A stretch of 64,000 nt of DNA, from assembly GCA_947453725.1 (NCBI GenBank), contig CANGHH010000002.1, positions 248,001 to 312,000 of the forward strand. The letters run 5' to 3'. Made by a program: the position numbers and the translations under genes. Below are positions 17,430-27,902 of this stretch, one piece after another (within the stretch, counting starts at the first letter, position 1; every line of letters begins with the position of its first letter). Below the pieces are notes generated by a model, which was given only the letters and a program-made list of their open reading frames with translations, ran no database searches and was not told the DNA's origin. Source of the stretch: Betaproteobacteria bacterium (GTDB lineage Bacteria; Pseudomonadota; Gammaproteobacteria; Burkholderiales; Burkholderiaceae_C).

Positions 17430-20015
17430 ATGAGCAAGCTGCAAGCACCGTCCGTCTTCGTCCTGGCCTGGCGCCAGACCCGCCGCGATTTCCGCGCCGG
17501 CGAACTGCGTCTGCTGGTGGTGGCCGTGCTGCTGGCGGTGGCCGCGCTGACGGCGGTGGGCTTCTTCGCCGACCGCCTGAACGGCGGTCTGCAGCGCGAC
17601 GCGCGGCAGATGCTGGGCGGCGACGCCGTCGTCGGCAGCGACCACCCGGCGCCGCCCGAACTGCTGGCCGAGGCCCAAGCCCTGGGTCTGCTGAGTTCGC
17701 AGAGCGCCAGCTTCCCGAGCATGGCCCGCGCGCCCGATGCACAGGGCGGCGCCACGCGGCTGGTGGCCGTCAAGGCGGTCGGCACGGCCTACCCGCTGCG
17801 CGGCCAGATGCAGCTGCAGGATGCACCCGGTGCCGCGGTGCAGACCCTGGTGGCGGCGCCTGCACCGGGCACGGTGTGGGTCGACGCGGCGCTGCTCGAC
17901 GCGCTGCAGCTGAAGGTCGGCGACCCGCTGTTGCTGGGCGACGCGACGCTGACCATCGCCAAGATCATCGCCGTCGAACCCGACCGTGGCACCGGCTTTT
18001 CCAGCTTCGCGCCGCGCGTGATGCTGGCCGTGGCCGACCTGGAAGACACCGGGCTGGTCCAGCCGGCCAGCCGCGTCAGCTACCGGCTGGCGGTGGCCGC
18101 ACCGGCGGGCCTGAGCGGCAGCCGCGGCGACGCCCTGGTCCGCGAATTCGTGCGCTGGACCGAGGCCCGCATCAAGACCGCAGCGCTGCGCGGCCTGCGC
18201 GTCGAGAGCGTCGAAAGCGGCCGCCCCGAGATGAAGCAGACGCTGGACCGCGCCGAGAAATTCCTCAACCTGGTGGCGCTGCTGTCGGCCCTGCTGGCGG
18301 CGGTGGCGGTCGGCATTGCGTCGCGCGAATTCGCGGCCCGCCACCTCGACGACTGCGCCATGCTGCGCGTGCTGGGCCTGAGCCAGCGCCGCATCGCCGG
18401 CGCCTACGCGCTGGAATTCGGTCTCGTCGGCCTGCTGGCCAGCGGCCTGGGGGTGTTGATCGGGCTGGCCGTGCACTTCGTATTCGTCAGCCTGCTGGCC
18501 GGCCTGGTCGCGGCCAGCCTGCCGGCGCCGGGACCCTGGCCGGCGCTGTTCGGTCTGGGTGTGGGTCTGACGCTGTTGCTGGGCTTCGGCCTGCCGCCGG
18601 TGTTGCAACTGGCCAGCGTGCCGCCGCTGCGCGTCATCCGCCGTGACGTCGGCGGGCTGAAGGCCGCTTCCTTCGGCGTGCTCGCGGCCGGCCTGCTGGG
18701 CTTCGCTGCACTGCTGCTGGCGGTGTCCTCGGACCTCCAGCTGGGCGCCATGGCGGTCGGCGGTTTCGCCGCCGCAGCCGCGGTCTTCGCGGGTCTGTCG
18801 TGGCTGGCGGTGCGACTGCTGAAGCGTGCGGTGCCTGAAAGCCGCGCGCCGCGCTGGCTGGTGCTGGCGACGCGGCAGATCGCGGCGCGGCCGGCTTTCG
18901 CGGTGCTGCAGGTCTCTGCGCTGGCCGTCGGCCTGCTGGCGCTGATGCTGCTGGTGCTGCTGCGGACCGACCTGATCAGCAGCTGGCGCCAGGCCACGCC
19001 GCCCGACGCGCCCAACCGCTTCGTCATCAACCTGCAGCCCGAACAGGCCGCTGACTTCCGCGCCGCGCTGCAGCAGGCCGGCGTGCAGCGCTACGACTGG
19101 TACCCGATGATCCGCGGCCGGCTGTTGGCCATCAACGGCCGGGCCGTTTCGCCCGCCGACTACGCCGGCGATGAGCGGGCCAGCCGCCTCGTCGAACGTG
19201 AATTCAACCTCAGCCACAGCGCGACGCTGCCCGAACACAACAGCGTCGTCGGCGGGCGCTGGGTCAACGACGAGGCCGGCGGCCTGAGCGTGGAAGCCGG
19301 CATCGCCCAGCAGCTGCACCTGAAGCTCGGCGACACGCTGCGCTTCGACATCGCCGGGCAGCTGAAGGAAGGCCGCATCAGCACGCTGCGCAAGGTCGAC
19401 TGGGCTTCGATGCGCGCCAACTTCTTCGTGATGTTTCCGCAGGCGGCGCTGCCCGATCTGCCGGCCACCTACATCAGCGCCTTCCGCGCGCCGCCCGCGG
19501 CATCGGGCGCTGGCAGCGCAGCCGGGCCCAGCTTCGACAGCCGCCTGAGCCGCGATTTTCCGAACATCACCAGCATCGACGTCTCGGCCAGCATCGCCCA
19601 GGTGCAGCGCGTGCTGGACCAGGTCATCCGGGCGGTCGAATTCCTGTTCGGCTTCACGCTGGTGGCGGGCCTGGTGGTGCTGTTCTCGGCGGTGTCGGCC
19701 ACCCGCGACCAGCGTTCGCGTGAGTTCGCCATCATGCGCGCCCTGGGCGCCAGCAGCCGCCTGCTGGCCCAGGTGCAGCGCGCCGAACTGCTGGGCGTCG
19801 GCGCGATGGCCGGCGGTCTGGCGGCCGTCGCCGCGATGGCCGTGGGTTGGGGCCTGGCGCGCTACGCTTTCGGCTTCGCCTGGAGCCCTTCACCCTGGGT
19901 GCCGCTGGTCGGTGTCGCCACCGGCGCCTTGCTGGCCTGGATCGCGGGCTGGTGGGGCCTGCGCGAGGTGCTGCGCCGGCCGGTGGTGGAAACGCTGCGC
20001 CGCTCGGCGGCTTGA
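17430..20015 (+). CDS. FtsX-type ABC transporter permease (YbbP-like)
   Basis: An 861-residue inner-membrane permease with the duplicated MacB/FtsX arrangement. There is one N-terminal helix, a large periplasmic domain, three helices around residues 275-400 (LNLVALLSALLAAVAVGI and following), four helices in the middle, a second periplasmic domain, and a last helix trio ending GWWGLREVLRRPVVETL. Typical FtsX-domain words are SREFAARHLDDCAMLRVLG and SREFAIMRALGASSRLL. Such proteins act with an ATPase to move or extract lipids or lipoproteins, or as mechanotransducers. The matching ATPase (ybbA-like) is not adjacent in this window, which is unusual, because the pair is normally contiguous. Confidence 0.86.
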   Translation: MSKLQAPSVFVLAWRQTRRDFRAGELRLLVVAVLLAVAALTAVGFFADRLNGGLQRDARQMLGGDAVVGSDHPAPPELLAEAQALGLLSSQSASFPSMARAPDAQGGATRLVAVKAVGTAYPLRGQMQLQDAPGAAVQTLVAAPAPGTVWVDAALLDALQLKVGDPLLLGDATLTIAKIIAVEPDRGTGFSSFAPRVMLAVADLEDTGLVQPASRVSYRLAVAAPAGLSGSRGDALVREFVRWTEARIKTAALRGLRVESVESGRPEMKQTLDRAEKFLNLVALLSALLAAVAVGIASREFAARHLDDCAMLRVLGLSQRRIAGAYALEFGLVGLLASGLGVLIGLAVHFVFVSLLAGLVAASLPAPGPWPALFGLGVGLTLLLGFGLPPVLQLASVPPLRVIRRDVGGLKAASFGVLAAGLLGFAALLLAVSSDLQLGAMAVGGFAAAAAVFAGLSWLAVRLLKRAVPESRAPRWLVLATRQIAARPAFAVLQVSALAVGLLALMLLVLLRTDLISSWRQATPPDAPNRFVINLQPEQAADFRAALQQAGVQRYDWYPMIRGRLLAINGRAVSPADYAGDERASRLVEREFNLSHSATLPEHNSVVGGRWVNDEAGGLSVEAGIAQQLHLKLGDTLRFDIAGQLKEGRISTLRKVDWASMRANFFVMFPQAALPDLPATYISAFRAPPAASGAGSAAGPSFDSRLSRDFPNITSIDVSASIAQVQRVLDQVIRAVEFLFGFTLVAGLVVLFSAVSATRDQRSREFAIMRALGASSRLLAQVQRAELLGVGAMAGGLAAVAAMAVGWGLARYAFGFAWSPSPWVPLVGVATGALLAWIAGWWGLREVLRRPVVETLRRSAA

Positions 20016-20029
20016 TCGGCGGCTGGCCT

Positions 20030-20599
20030 TCAGTCGCCGATCAGGCCCATGTCGGCGCTGCTCATCAGGCCTTCGATGTCCATCAGGATCAGCATGCGTT
20101 CGGCTTCGCTTTCGCCGTGGCCGTTCTTGATGGTCCCGATGCCGGTGATGAAGCTGGCGTCGACGCTGCTGTTCAGCTGGGGTGCCGGCTTGATGTGCTC
20201 GCGGCTGAGTTCCAGCACGTCCGACACCGAATCGACCACCGCACCGACCACCCGGCCGCGCACGTTGAGCACCACCACCACGGTGAAGGTGTTGTATTCG
20301 GCCGTGTCGCAGCCCAGTTTCAGGCGCAGGTCGATGATCGGCACGATGACGCCGCGCAGGTTCACGACGCCCTTGATGAAGGCCGGCGAATTGGCAATCC
20401 GCGTCGGTTGCTCGTAGGAGCGGATCTCCTGCACGCGCAGGATGTCGATGCCGTATTCCTCGGCGCCGAGGCGGAAGGTCAGGAATTCACCGCCTTGCGA
20501 GGTACGGCCGGTCGAGCCTGCGGCGCTGGCGGCGGCCGCGGCGGTGGCGCGCGCCGCTTCGTGGCGGGCGACCTGGGGGGTATCGGCAATCATCTCCAT
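20030..20599 (-). CDS. cheW: Chemotaxis coupling protein CheW
   Basis: CheW bridges chemoreceptor tips to the kinase CheA. After a 35-residue Ala-rich leader, this 189-residue protein has a full CheW domain: [21 protein letters not shown], then [22 protein letters not shown], then [21 protein letters not shown]. The ATG has AAGGA at the proper distance. It is the last gene of the chemosensory operon (cheZ-like, cheY, cheA, three receptors, cheW), 73 bases behind the third receptor gene, and ends 14 bases from the stop of the convergent permease gene. Confidence 0.94.
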   Translation of the reverse strand: MEMIADTPQVARHEAARATAAAAASAAGSTGRTSQGGEFLTFRLGAEEYGIDILRVQEIRSYEQPTRIANSPAFIKGVVNLRGVIVPIIDLRLKLGCDTAEYNTFTVVVVLNVRGRVVGAVVDSVSDVLELSREHIKPAPQLNSSVDASFITGIGTIKNGHGESEAERMLILMDIEGLMSSADMGLIGD

Positions 20600-20672
20600 G
20601 GCGTTTCCTTGCGGTATGAGGAAGAGTTCAACAGGTGTATCGGCAGACCGACGGGGCGCTGTAGCGCGGCTT

Positions 20673-22037
20673 TCAGAAGGTTTCCCAGTCGTCGCTGGCA
20701 GCGGTCGATGCGCCTGTCGATGCGGCCGGTGTGGGGGCCGGTCGGGGAGCAGACACCGGCGCTGCCGCCTTCGGCCGCTCCGACCGGGTGCTGCGCGCGG
20801 CGCTGGCTGCGACCGGGCTGGCCGGCCGCGCGGCGGCGGGTTTGGCCTTGCTCACGGGCGCCGGGCCTGCGCCCCGGGCCACGCTGATCGTGCGTTGCGC
20901 CATCACCGCCGGGGTGGCCCGGCGCACGGCCGCCGGGGCTGCGGCCGGACCAGCGCCCAGCTGAAAGCCGCTGACGGCCGCTGCCAACTGGCCCGACTGG
21001 TCGCGCAGCGACTCGGCCGCGGCCGCCCCCTGTTCGACCAGCGCGGCGTTCTGCTGCGTCGCCTGGTCCAGCTGCGACATCGTGTGGTTGACCTGGTTGA
21101 TGCCGTCGCTCTGCTCGGCTGCTGCGGCGCTGATCTCGGCAATGATGTCGCTGACGCGCTGCACGCTGCTGACGATCTCGGTCATCGTGCTGCCGGCGTC
21201 GGCCACCAGCCGAGAACCGCTCTCGACCTTCTCGACACTGCTGCCGATCAGGCTCTTGATTTCGCGCGCCGCCTCGGCGCTGCGCTGGGCCAGCGAGCGG
21301 ACTTCGGAGGCCACCACCGCGAAGCCGCGGCCCTGTTCACCGGCCCGCGCCGCTTCGACTGCCGCGTTCAGCGCCAGGATGTTGGTCTGGAAGGCGATGC
21401 CGTCGATGGTGCCGATGATGTCGGCGATCTTCTTGCTGCTGGTGTTGATCTCGTCCATGGTGCTGACCACCTGCGCGACGACCGCGCCACCGCGTCCCGC
21501 GACCTGGCTGGCCGACGAGGCCAACTGGTTGGCGGTGCGCGCCGAATCGGCGGTCTGCCTGACGGTGTTGGTCAGCTGCGTCATCGCGCTGGCGGCCTGC
21601 TGCAGGTTGCTGGCCGTCTGCTCGGTGCGTGCGCTGAGGTCGTTGTTGCCCATCGCGATTTCCTGCGCCGCGATCTTGATGCCGTCGGCGCCGCCACGGA
21701 TGCCGCCCAGTGTGCTGCGCAGCGAAGACTGCAGGCTGCGCAAACTGCCCATCAGCGCCAGGCTGTCCGGGCTGCCACGCCCGTCGCGGATCTCGGCCGA
21801 CAGGTCCGAGCCGGCCATGCGCTGCGCGTGGTCGACGAAGCCGCGCATGAAGTCGCCGACCTGCATCGCGTTGAGGACCAGCAAGGCGATGGCCGCCGCG
21901 GCGAAGCCCAGGCCCAGGCCGGCCGCCCAGACGGCGCCCAGGCCCAGCGTGGGACCGGCCAGGGCCGCCGCCTGGCCGGCGACCACCAGGATGATGGCCA
22001 GCGTCAGGCGCTGTGAGGCAGAGAAGATCTTGGGCAT
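20673..22037 (-). CDS. Methyl-accepting chemotaxis protein without a periplasmic sensor domain
   Basis: A 454-residue receptor. It has two adjoining hydrophobic segments ([18 protein letters not shown] and [21 protein letters not shown]) with only a few residues between them, so no periplasmic ligand domain exists. A coiled-coil signalling domain follows, with the hairpin tip [20 protein letters not shown]. The C-terminal 90 residues are an Ala/Pro/Arg-rich tail without a CheR-binding pentapeptide. Such receptors probably sense through the membrane or from the cytosol, for instance redox or energy state, or they simply amplify array signalling (inference). ATG is preferred to an upstream TTG because GGAG lies seven bases before it. 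It is the third receptor in the operon. Confidence 0.88.
   Translation of the reverse strand: MPKIFSASQRLTLAIILVVAGQAAALAGPTLGLGAVWAAGLGLGFAAAAIALLVLNAMQVGDFMRGFVDHAQRMAGSDLSAEIRDGRGSPDSLALMGSLRSLQSSLRSTLGGIRGGADGIKIAAQEIAMGNNDLSARTEQTASNLQQAASAMTQLTNTVRQTADSARTANQLASSASQVAGRGGAVVAQVVSTMDEINTSSKKIADIIGTIDGIAFQTNILALNAAVEAARAGEQGRGFAVVASEVRSLAQRSAEAAREIKSLIGSSVEKVESGSRLVADAGSTMTEIVSSVQRVSDIIAEISAAAAEQSDGINQVNHTMSQLDQATQQNAALVEQGAAAAESLRDQSGQLAAAVSGFQLGAGPAAAPAAVRRATPAVMAQRTISVARGAGPAPVSKAKPAAARPASPVAASAARSTRSERPKAAAPVSAPRPAPTPAASTGASTAASDDWETF
21376..21428 (-). repeat. 53-bp exact repeat, copy 1 (receptor signalling hairpin)
   Basis: This 53-base stretch is identical in the three tandem receptor genes. 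It encodes the invariant [17 protein letters not shown] segment near the receptor tip. The identity of synonymous positions as well as amino acids suggests recent conversion or strong constraint. Confidence 0.9.
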
Positions 22038-22155
22038 GGTGGGAACTCCGGGCAACGGGAAACGGGAAAGACGGTGCAGGACGGGGCCGGCAGGGCGTGG
22101 GGTGCGGGCAGGTGGTGCGGGGTTCGTGCCTCGCGGGCCGGCGTGGCAGTCGGCT

Positions 22156-23706
22156 TCAGGCGGCCTGCAGGCGGAAGGTGCTGACCAGATCGCCCAGGCG
22201 CGAGGCCTGCTCCTTCAGCGATTCGGCCGCGGCAGCGCTTTGTTCGACCAGCGCGGCGTTCTGCTGGGTCATGCCGTCGATGTCGTTGACGGCGGTGCTG
22301 ACCAGCGCGATGCCCTGGCTCTGCTCGATGGCCGCCGTGCTGATCTCGCCGATGATGTCGTTGACACGCTGCACGCTGGTCACGATGTCGTTCATCGTGA
22401 CGCCGGCGTCGGCAACCTGGCGGGAGCCGGCTTCGACCCGTTCGACGCTGGCACCGATCAGGCCCTTGATTTCGCGCGCCGCGGCGGCGCTGCGCTGCGC
22501 CAGGCTGCGCACTTCGGCGGCCACCACCGCGAAGCCGCGGCCCTGTTCGCCGGCGCGGGCCGCTTCGACCGCCGCGTTCAGTGCGAGGATGTTGGTCTGG
22601 AAGGCGATGCCGTCGATGGTGCCGATGATGTCGGCGATGCGCCGCGAACTGGCGTTGATCTCGTCCATCGTGCTGACCACCTGTCGCACCGTGGCGCCAC
22701 CGCGCTGCGCGACATCGGTGGCGTGCCCCGCCAGCACGCTGGCCTGGCGCGCGGCATCGGCGCTCGACCGCACGGTGCCGGCCAGCTGTTCGATCGAGCT
22801 GGCGCTGTCCTGCAGTGAACCGGCCGCCTGCTCGGTGCGCGCGCTCAGGTCGGCGCTGCCGCTGGCCACTTCCTGCGAGGCGTGGTTGATGGTGTCCGAG
22901 GACACCAGCACCTCGCGCAGCGACTGCGACAGCTGCAGCGTCATCGCGTCGAGCGCGTCGCCCAGCTCGCCCAGTTCGTCGCGCCGGTCCAGCGACAGGC
23001 GCTGCGACAGGTCGCCGCTGGCGATGCGGCGGCTGGCGGCGATGGCCGCTTCGAGCGGCAGGGTCACCGACCGCGTGGTCAGCCAGGCCATCGCGGCGCC
23101 GGCAGCGACCGCCACCAGGGCCAGCAGGCCCTGCGCCAGGATGGCGCGCCGGGCCAGCTCGCTCTGCGCGTCGACGCTGGCCTGGAGGACCACGCCGAGG
23201 TGCTTTTCCAGTGCCGCCAGGCTGGCCAGGTAGACGTTGCCAGCCGGCATCAGCTGGCTGTCGGCGTCTTCGGACGCGCCGACCACGTCGCCCTGGCGCT
23301 GGCGCTTGAACAGCCCGTCGCGCAGCGCGGTGTAACGCTGACGCTGGTCCAGCGCGGCCTGCAGCAGCTGGCGCTCGGTATCGCCCGTCAGCGCCTTGCC
23401 CAGCGCGTCAGCGGTGACCGAGATGCGCTTCGACGTGGCCTTCATCGGCGCCTCCGACAGTTCGCGCACGTCGCTGTTGCTGCCGGCCTTGGCCAGGGTC
23501 ATGCCGCGGGCCAGATTCAGTTCGGTCAGCGCGCGCCACTCGCGGCCCAGCCCCTGCTGGGCGCTGAGTGCGGCCTGCTCGGCGTTGAGCTGCTGGATGC
23601 GGCCGAGCTGGAAGGCGCCCAGGCCGGCCATGGCCAGCACCAGCAGCAGGATGAGCCCGAAGGCCAGGCCCAGGCGGGCCGACAGGCGGATGTGTTGCAG
23701 CTTCAT
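22156..23706 (-). CDS. Methyl-accepting chemotaxis protein with periplasmic four-helix-bundle sensor
   Basis: A 516-residue receptor of standard layout. TM1 is at about 10-32 ([21 protein letters not shown]), then a helical periplasmic domain of about 155 residues (4HB type), then TM2 ([20 protein letters not shown]). An HAMP region ([23 protein letters not shown]) and a signalling coiled coil with the [19 protein letters not shown] tip follow. It ends shortly after the coil, with no CheR/CheB pentapeptide. The ligand cannot be told from sequence. It lies 25 bases downstream of the next receptor gene and its signalling domain is nearly the same, so both feed the same CheA/CheW. Confidence 0.93.
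   Translation of the reverse strand: MKLQHIRLSARLGLAFGLILLLVLAMAGLGAFQLGRIQQLNAEQAALSAQQGLGREWRALTELNLARGMTLAKAGSNSDVRELSEAPMKATSKRISVTADALGKALTGDTERQLLQAALDQRQRYTALRDGLFKRQRQGDVVGASEDADSQLMPAGNVYLASLAALEKHLGVVLQASVDAQSELARRAILAQGLLALVAVAAGAAMAWLTTRSVTLPLEAAIAASRRIASGDLSQRLSLDRRDELGELGDALDAMTLQLSQSLREVLVSSDTINHASQEVASGSADLSARTEQAAGSLQDSASSIEQLAGTVRSSADAARQASVLAGHATDVAQRGGATVRQVVSTMDEINASSRRIADIIGTIDGIAFQTNILALNAAVEAARAGEQGRGFAVVAAEVRSLAQRSAAAAREIKGLIGASVERVEAGSRQVADAGVTMNDIVTSVQRVNDIIGEISTAAIEQSQGIALVSTAVNDIDGMTQQNAALVEQSAAAAESLKEQASRLGDLVSTFRLQAA
22586..22638 (-). repeat. 53-bp exact repeat, copy 2 (receptor signalling hairpin)
   Basis: Identical to the copies in the two neighbouring receptor genes and in the same orientation. 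Recombination between copies would fuse the sensor part of one receptor to the signalling part of another or delete about 1.2 to 1.6 kb. Confidence 0.9.
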
Positions 23707-23731
23707 GGTCGGTCCAGGGTTGGCGACGGGA

Positions 23732-25315
23732 TCAGGCCGCAGGCGCTGCGGCTTCGAGGCGGAAGGTGCCGACCAGGTCGCCCAGGCGCATCGCCTGGCC
23801 CTTCAGCGATTCGGCGGCCGCCGCGCTCTGTTCGACCAGCGCGGCGTTCTGCTGCGTCATGCGGTCGAGGTCGCCGACCGAGCCGTTGACCTGGCCCAGG
23901 CCGGTGCTCTGCTCGGCGGTGGCGGTGCTGATCGCATGGATGATGTGGCTGACGCGCTGCACGCTGGCCACGATCTCGGTCATGGTTTGGCCGGCGTCGG
24001 CCACCTGGCGGGTGCCGGCTTCGACGCGGTCGACGCTGGCGCCGATCAGGGTCTTGATTTCGCGCGCCGCGGCGGCGCTGCGCTGCGCCAGGCTGCGCAC
24101 CTCGGTGGCCACCACCGCGAAGCCGCGACCCTGTTCGCCGGCGCGCGCCGCTTCGACCGCCGCGTTCAGCGCCAGGATGTTGGTCTGGAAGGCGATGCCG
24201 TCGATGGTGCCGATGATGTCGGCGATACGCCGCGAACTGGCGTTGATTTCGTCCATGGTGCTGACCACCTGGGCCACGGCGCCGCCGCCGCGTTGCGCCA
24301 CGTCGGCCGCCGATGCCGCCAGCCGGTTGGCTTCCACCGCCGCTTCGGCATTCAGGCGGACGTTGGCGGTCAGTTGCTGCATCGAGCTGGCCGTCTGTTG
24401 CAGCGCCTGCGCGGCCTCCTCGGTGCGGTTGCTCAGGTCGTTGTTGCCGACCGCCACTTCGGCGCTGCTGTTCTGGATGCTCAGCGACGAGTGGTGGACC
24501 TGGCCCACCATCTCGCGCAGGCTGTCCTGCATGCGGCCCAGCGCCTGCAGCAGCGCGGCGGCCTCGTCGCTGCCCTGGCCGTCGATCGGCGAACTGAGGT
24601 CGCCACTGGCGATGCGGTTGGCCACCGCCACCGCGTTTTCGATGGGTGCGGTGATCGAGCGCGAGTTGACCAGCGTCAGCGGCACGACCACCAGCAGCAC
24701 CGCGGCCAGCGTGGCGGCGAAGGCCAGCAGCACCTGCTGCATGGTGGCGCGAAACGCCGCCTGCGTGCTGCCGACGCGCGCCGCCACGCCCTTGGCGATC
24801 TGGTCGACGCGCTGCTCGGCCTGGGCCATGTCGGCCTTGGCGCGGCCCAGCATGCGGTCGGCGGTGCGTGCGTTGTCGTAGTTGCCGCCCAGGATGTTGG
24901 CCAGCACGGTCTGGCTGTTCTTGACGTAGCCGTCGATCAGGCCCAGCGCCTCGCCGGCCAGCGGGCCGACGGTGAGGCCGGCCGGGCCCTGCAGGGCCGT
25001 CAGGCTGGCCCGGGTTGCGTCGATCGCGACCAGCCAGGCATCCTGGCTCAGCTTGACCTTGGTGCTGTCCTCGTGGTCGATGACCATCTGCTTTTCCAGC
25101 AGCCGGACCTGGGCCAGGTGCTGCCGGATCTGGCCGACGGCCTCGATGTCGCCCACCGACTGCGCCATGAAGGTCTCGTTCAGGCTCTTGATGCGCAGGC
25201 CGCCGATCACGCCCACCAGGCCGACCACCGCGAACATGCCGAGCACCGCGGCGATCGCGCCGACCATGCGCACGCGGATCGAGAAGCCGCGCATCAAGAC
25301 CATGAAATCTGCCAT
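23732..25315 (-). CDS. Methyl-accepting chemotaxis protein with periplasmic helical sensor
   Basis: A 527-residue receptor, first of the three in the operon. TM1 ([21 protein letters not shown]) is followed by a periplasmic helical domain, with [13 protein letters not shown] and [18 protein letters not shown] in it, and TM2 ([21 protein letters not shown]). HAMP ([21 protein letters not shown]) and the signalling domain with [19 protein letters not shown] come next. There is no methyltransferase-docking pentapeptide at the C-terminus. The start lies 26 bases after cheA, so it is certainly in the che operon. Confidence 0.93.
   Translation of the reverse strand: MADFMVLMRGFSIRVRMVGAIAAVLGMFAVVGLVGVIGGLRIKSLNETFMAQSVGDIEAVGQIRQHLAQVRLLEKQMVIDHEDSTKVKLSQDAWLVAIDATRASLTALQGPAGLTVGPLAGEALGLIDGYVKNSQTVLANILGGNYDNARTADRMLGRAKADMAQAEQRVDQIAKGVAARVGSTQAAFRATMQQVLLAFAATLAAVLLVVVPLTLVNSRSITAPIENAVAVANRIASGDLSSPIDGQGSDEAAALLQALGRMQDSLREMVGQVHHSSLSIQNSSAEVAVGNNDLSNRTEEAAQALQQTASSMQQLTANVRLNAEAAVEANRLAASAADVAQRGGGAVAQVVSTMDEINASSRRIADIIGTIDGIAFQTNILALNAAVEAARAGEQGRGFAVVATEVRSLAQRSAAAAREIKTLIGASVDRVEAGTRQVADAGQTMTEIVASVQRVSHIIHAISTATAEQSTGLGQVNGSVGDLDRMTQQNAALVEQSAAAAESLKGQAMRLGDLVGTFRLEAAAPAA
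24174..24226 (-). repeat. 53-bp exact repeat, copy 3 (receptor signalling hairpin)
   Basis: Third identical copy, in the receptor gene next to cheA. The flanking sequence is also close to copy 2 (gcgccgcgaactggcgttgat region), so the second and third receptors are the more recent pair. Confidence 0.9.
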
Positions 25316-25341
25316 CTTCCGCTCCCTTGTCGATGGCTGAT

Positions 25342-27459
25342 TCAGTGGCGCGACCGGCGCACCAGCGAGCCGACGTCGAGGATCAGCGCGACGCGGCCGT
25401 CGCCCATGATCGTGGCGCCCGACACGTCGTCGACGCGCCGGTAGTTGCTCTCCAGGTTCTTCACCACGACCTGCTGCTGGCCGAGCAGTTCGTCGACCAG
25501 CAGTGCCACGCGTCCGCCTTCGGCCTCGACCACGACCATGATGTTGCTGACGTTCTCGAAGTCGAAGCGCGGCACGTTGAAGATGCGTTCCAGGTCGATC
25601 ACCGGCATGTACTCGTCGCGCACTTCGACGACGCGGCCGCTGCCACCGATGGTCTTGATCAGGCCGGGCTGCACCTGGAAGGACTCGACCACGCTGGACA
25701 GCGGCAGGATGTAGACCTCTTCGCCGACGCCCACGCTCATGCCGTCCATGATGGCCAGGGTCAGCGGCAGGCGCACGCGCACCGTCATGCCGTACCCCTC
25801 GGCAGAATCGATCTCCACCGTGCCGCCCAGGGCGGTGATGTTCTTCTTCACCACGTCCATGCCAACGCCGCGGCCCGACACGTCGGTGACCGCCTCGGCG
25901 GTGGAGAAGCCCGGCGCGAAGATCAGGCTGTAGACCTCCTGGTCGGTCATCGCGTCCGACACCTCGAGGCCTCGTTCACGCGCCTTGCCCAGCAGCTTGT
26001 CGCGGTTCAGGCCCTTGCCGTCGTCGCGCACCTCGATGACGATGCTGCCGCCGGCGTGGGTCGCGATCAGCGTGATCGTGCCCTGCTCGGGCTTGCCCTT
26101 GGCCAGGCGTTCGGCCGGCATCTCGATGCCGTGGTCGCAGCTGTTGCGAACCAGGTGGGTCAGCGGGTCGGTGATCTTCTCGACCAGGCCCTTGTCGAGT
26201 TCGGTGGCTTCGCCGACCTGCAGCAGTTCGACCTTCTTGCCCAGCTTGGCGGCCAGGTCGCGCATCATCCGCGGGAAGCGGTTGAAGACCAGCGACATCG
26301 GGATCATGCGGATCGACATCACCGCTTCCTGCAGGTCGCGGGTATTGCGTTCCAGGTCGGCCAGTCCCGACGCCATCTGCTGGTGCAGGGCGGTGTCGAC
26401 GTCCTTGCTGTTCTGCGCCAGCATGGCCTGCGTGATGACGAGTTCACCGACCAGGTTGATCAGCTGGTCGACCTTTTCCACCGACACCCGCAGCGTGCTC
26501 GATTCGGGCGCCGCGGCGGCTTTTTCGCCGCGCGGCGGCGCGACCTTGACGGCCGGCGCGTGCACCTCGACCGCGGTGGTGGCGGCGGCGGGTTCGGCAC
26601 CGGCGGCCGACGGTGCGCCGGGTGCGTTGGCGAAGAAGCCATAGCCCTGCGCGGCTTCGCTGGCCTCAGCGGCCGGGTCGGCGGCCGGCGTGCCGGGGGC
26701 GCCGGCGTGGAAGCCGTAGCCAGCGCCCAGCGGTGCCAGCCGGATGTGCTCGCGGGCGACGTGGAAGTTGAACAGGTCGATCAGGTCGCTGTCGGTCGAG
26801 GTGGTCAGCACCTTGAAGCGGCGCAGGCCATCGGCGGAGCGGCCGGCATCCAGCGGCTCGATGGTGCCCAGGTCGGTGATTTCCTTGAACAGTTCGACCA
26901 GGTTGTCAGCCTCGTCCGGGTCGGGCAGCGGGCCGACAGTCAGTTCGAGCTGGCGCAGGCCGGGTTGGGCCGCTGCGGCGGCGGGGGGCGCTGCGACCGC
27001 CACGACGGGCACCGCGCGCGGCGCCGCCGCAGCCACCAGGCCGCCGGCCGACATGCTGCGGATCGAGACCAGCAGCTCGGCCGTGTCCAGCGGGTCGGCG
27101 CCGTTGCCCTGGTGGCGGGCCAGTTGCGCCTTCAGCGCGTCGCCCGAGGCCAGCAGCACGTCGACCATCGCGGCGGTCGGCGACAGTTCGTGGCGGCGCA
27201 GCTTGTCGAGCAGCGTTTCCATCTGGTGCGTCAGCTCGGCGACGTCGGAGAAGCCGAAGGTGGCGGCGCCACCCTTGACCGAGTGCGCGCAGCGGAAGAT
27301 GGCGTTGAGCTCTTCGTCGTCGGCGTTGTGGATGTCCAGGTTGAGCAGCATCTGCTCCATGGTTTCCAGGTTTTCGCCGGCTTCTTCGAAGAAGACCTGG
27401 AAGAACTGGCTCAGGTCGATGCCGGCTGCCGAGCTGGCGTCATGGGTTTCTTGTTGCAT
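25342..27459 (-). CDS. cheA: Chemotaxis histidine kinase CheA
   Basis: The central kinase of the array, 705 residues. The phosphorylated His is H59 in RCAHSVKGG of the N-terminal HPt domain. A long Ala/Pro linker and an additional alpha/beta region (residues about 165-235, with [21 protein letters not shown]) hold the CheY-docking P2-type segment. The dimerisation helices begin near [21 protein letters not shown]. The ATP site shows [14 protein letters not shown] (N box), DDGKGL (G1) and [20 protein letters not shown] (F/G2). A CheW-like domain closes the protein ([21 protein letters not shown] onward). It sits between cheY and the receptors, which are presumably its direct input. Confidence 0.96.
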   Translation of the reverse strand: MQQETHDASSAAGIDLSQFFQVFFEEAGENLETMEQMLLNLDIHNADDEELNAIFRCAHSVKGGAATFGFSDVAELTHQMETLLDKLRRHELSPTAAMVDVLLASGDALKAQLARHQGNGADPLDTAELLVSIRSMSAGGLVAAAAPRAVPVVAVAAPPAAAAAQPGLRQLELTVGPLPDPDEADNLVELFKEITDLGTIEPLDAGRSADGLRRFKVLTTSTDSDLIDLFNFHVAREHIRLAPLGAGYGFHAGAPGTPAADPAAEASEAAQGYGFFANAPGAPSAAGAEPAAATTAVEVHAPAVKVAPPRGEKAAAAPESSTLRVSVEKVDQLINLVGELVITQAMLAQNSKDVDTALHQQMASGLADLERNTRDLQEAVMSIRMIPMSLVFNRFPRMMRDLAAKLGKKVELLQVGEATELDKGLVEKITDPLTHLVRNSCDHGIEMPAERLAKGKPEQGTITLIATHAGGSIVIEVRDDGKGLNRDKLLGKARERGLEVSDAMTDQEVYSLIFAPGFSTAEAVTDVSGRGVGMDVVKKNITALGGTVEIDSAEGYGMTVRVRLPLTLAIMDGMSVGVGEEVYILPLSSVVESFQVQPGLIKTIGGSGRVVEVRDEYMPVIDLERIFNVPRFDFENVSNIMVVVEAEGGRVALLVDELLGQQQVVVKNLESNYRRVDDVSGATIMGDGRVALILDVGSLVRRSRH

Positions 27460-27477
27460 GGTCTGCTGCTCCCGGAC

Positions 27478-27840
27478 TTAACGGATCACCTTGCCGATGA
27501 CCTCGACCAGCTTGGCCGGATCGAAGGGCTTGACCAGCCAGCCAGTGGCGCCCGCAGCGCGGCCGGCCTGCTTCATCTGGTCGCTGCTCTCGGTGGTCAG
27601 GATCAGGATCGGCGTGGTCTTGAACTTGGGGCTTTCGCGCAGCTTGCGGGTCAGGCTGATGCCATCCATGCGCGGCATGTTCTGGTCGGTCAGCACCAGG
27701 TTGAAGTCGCGGCTGTTGGCCTTTTCCAGCGCGTCCTGACCGTCCACGGCCTCGACGACATTGAAGCCGGCGTTCTTCAGTGTGAAGCTGACCATCTGGC
27801 GCATGGAGGCGCTGTCATCAACGGCAAGGATCGAGTGCAT
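27478..27840 (-). CDS. cheY: Single-domain chemotaxis response regulator CheY
   Basis: A 120-residue receiver with all functional residues: acidic pair D8/D9, phosphoacceptor D52 in LVLTDQNMPRMDG, T82/T83 at the switch position and K104 in WLVKPFD. With no output domain it should act by binding a motor or another partner once CheA has phosphorylated it. It sits 18 bases ahead of cheA and 62 bases behind the CheZ-like phosphatase gene, which gives a complete phosphorelay in one operon. Confidence 0.94.
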   Translation of the reverse strand: MHSILAVDDSASMRQMVSFTLKNAGFNVVEAVDGQDALEKANSRDFNLVLTDQNMPRMDGISLTRKLRESPKFKTTPILILTTESSDQMKQAGRAAGATGWLVKPFDPAKLVEVIGKVIR

Positions 27841-27902
27841 GGTGGTTCTTCTTTCGGAAAACTGGATGGGGCGTGCAGGGTGGGCGGGGGCAGGCGGCGG
27901 CG

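Noticed and set aside
17040..19319. A 759-codon minus-strand frame opposite the autotransporter end and the permease gene
   Set aside because: Low-complexity Gln/Arg/His composition and no domain; a consequence of strong GC bias in the permease gene.
21376..24226. CRISPR-like spacing of the 53-bp repeats
   Set aside because: Copies are over 1.2 kb apart and lie inside receptor coding sequence; they reflect conserved receptor tips.
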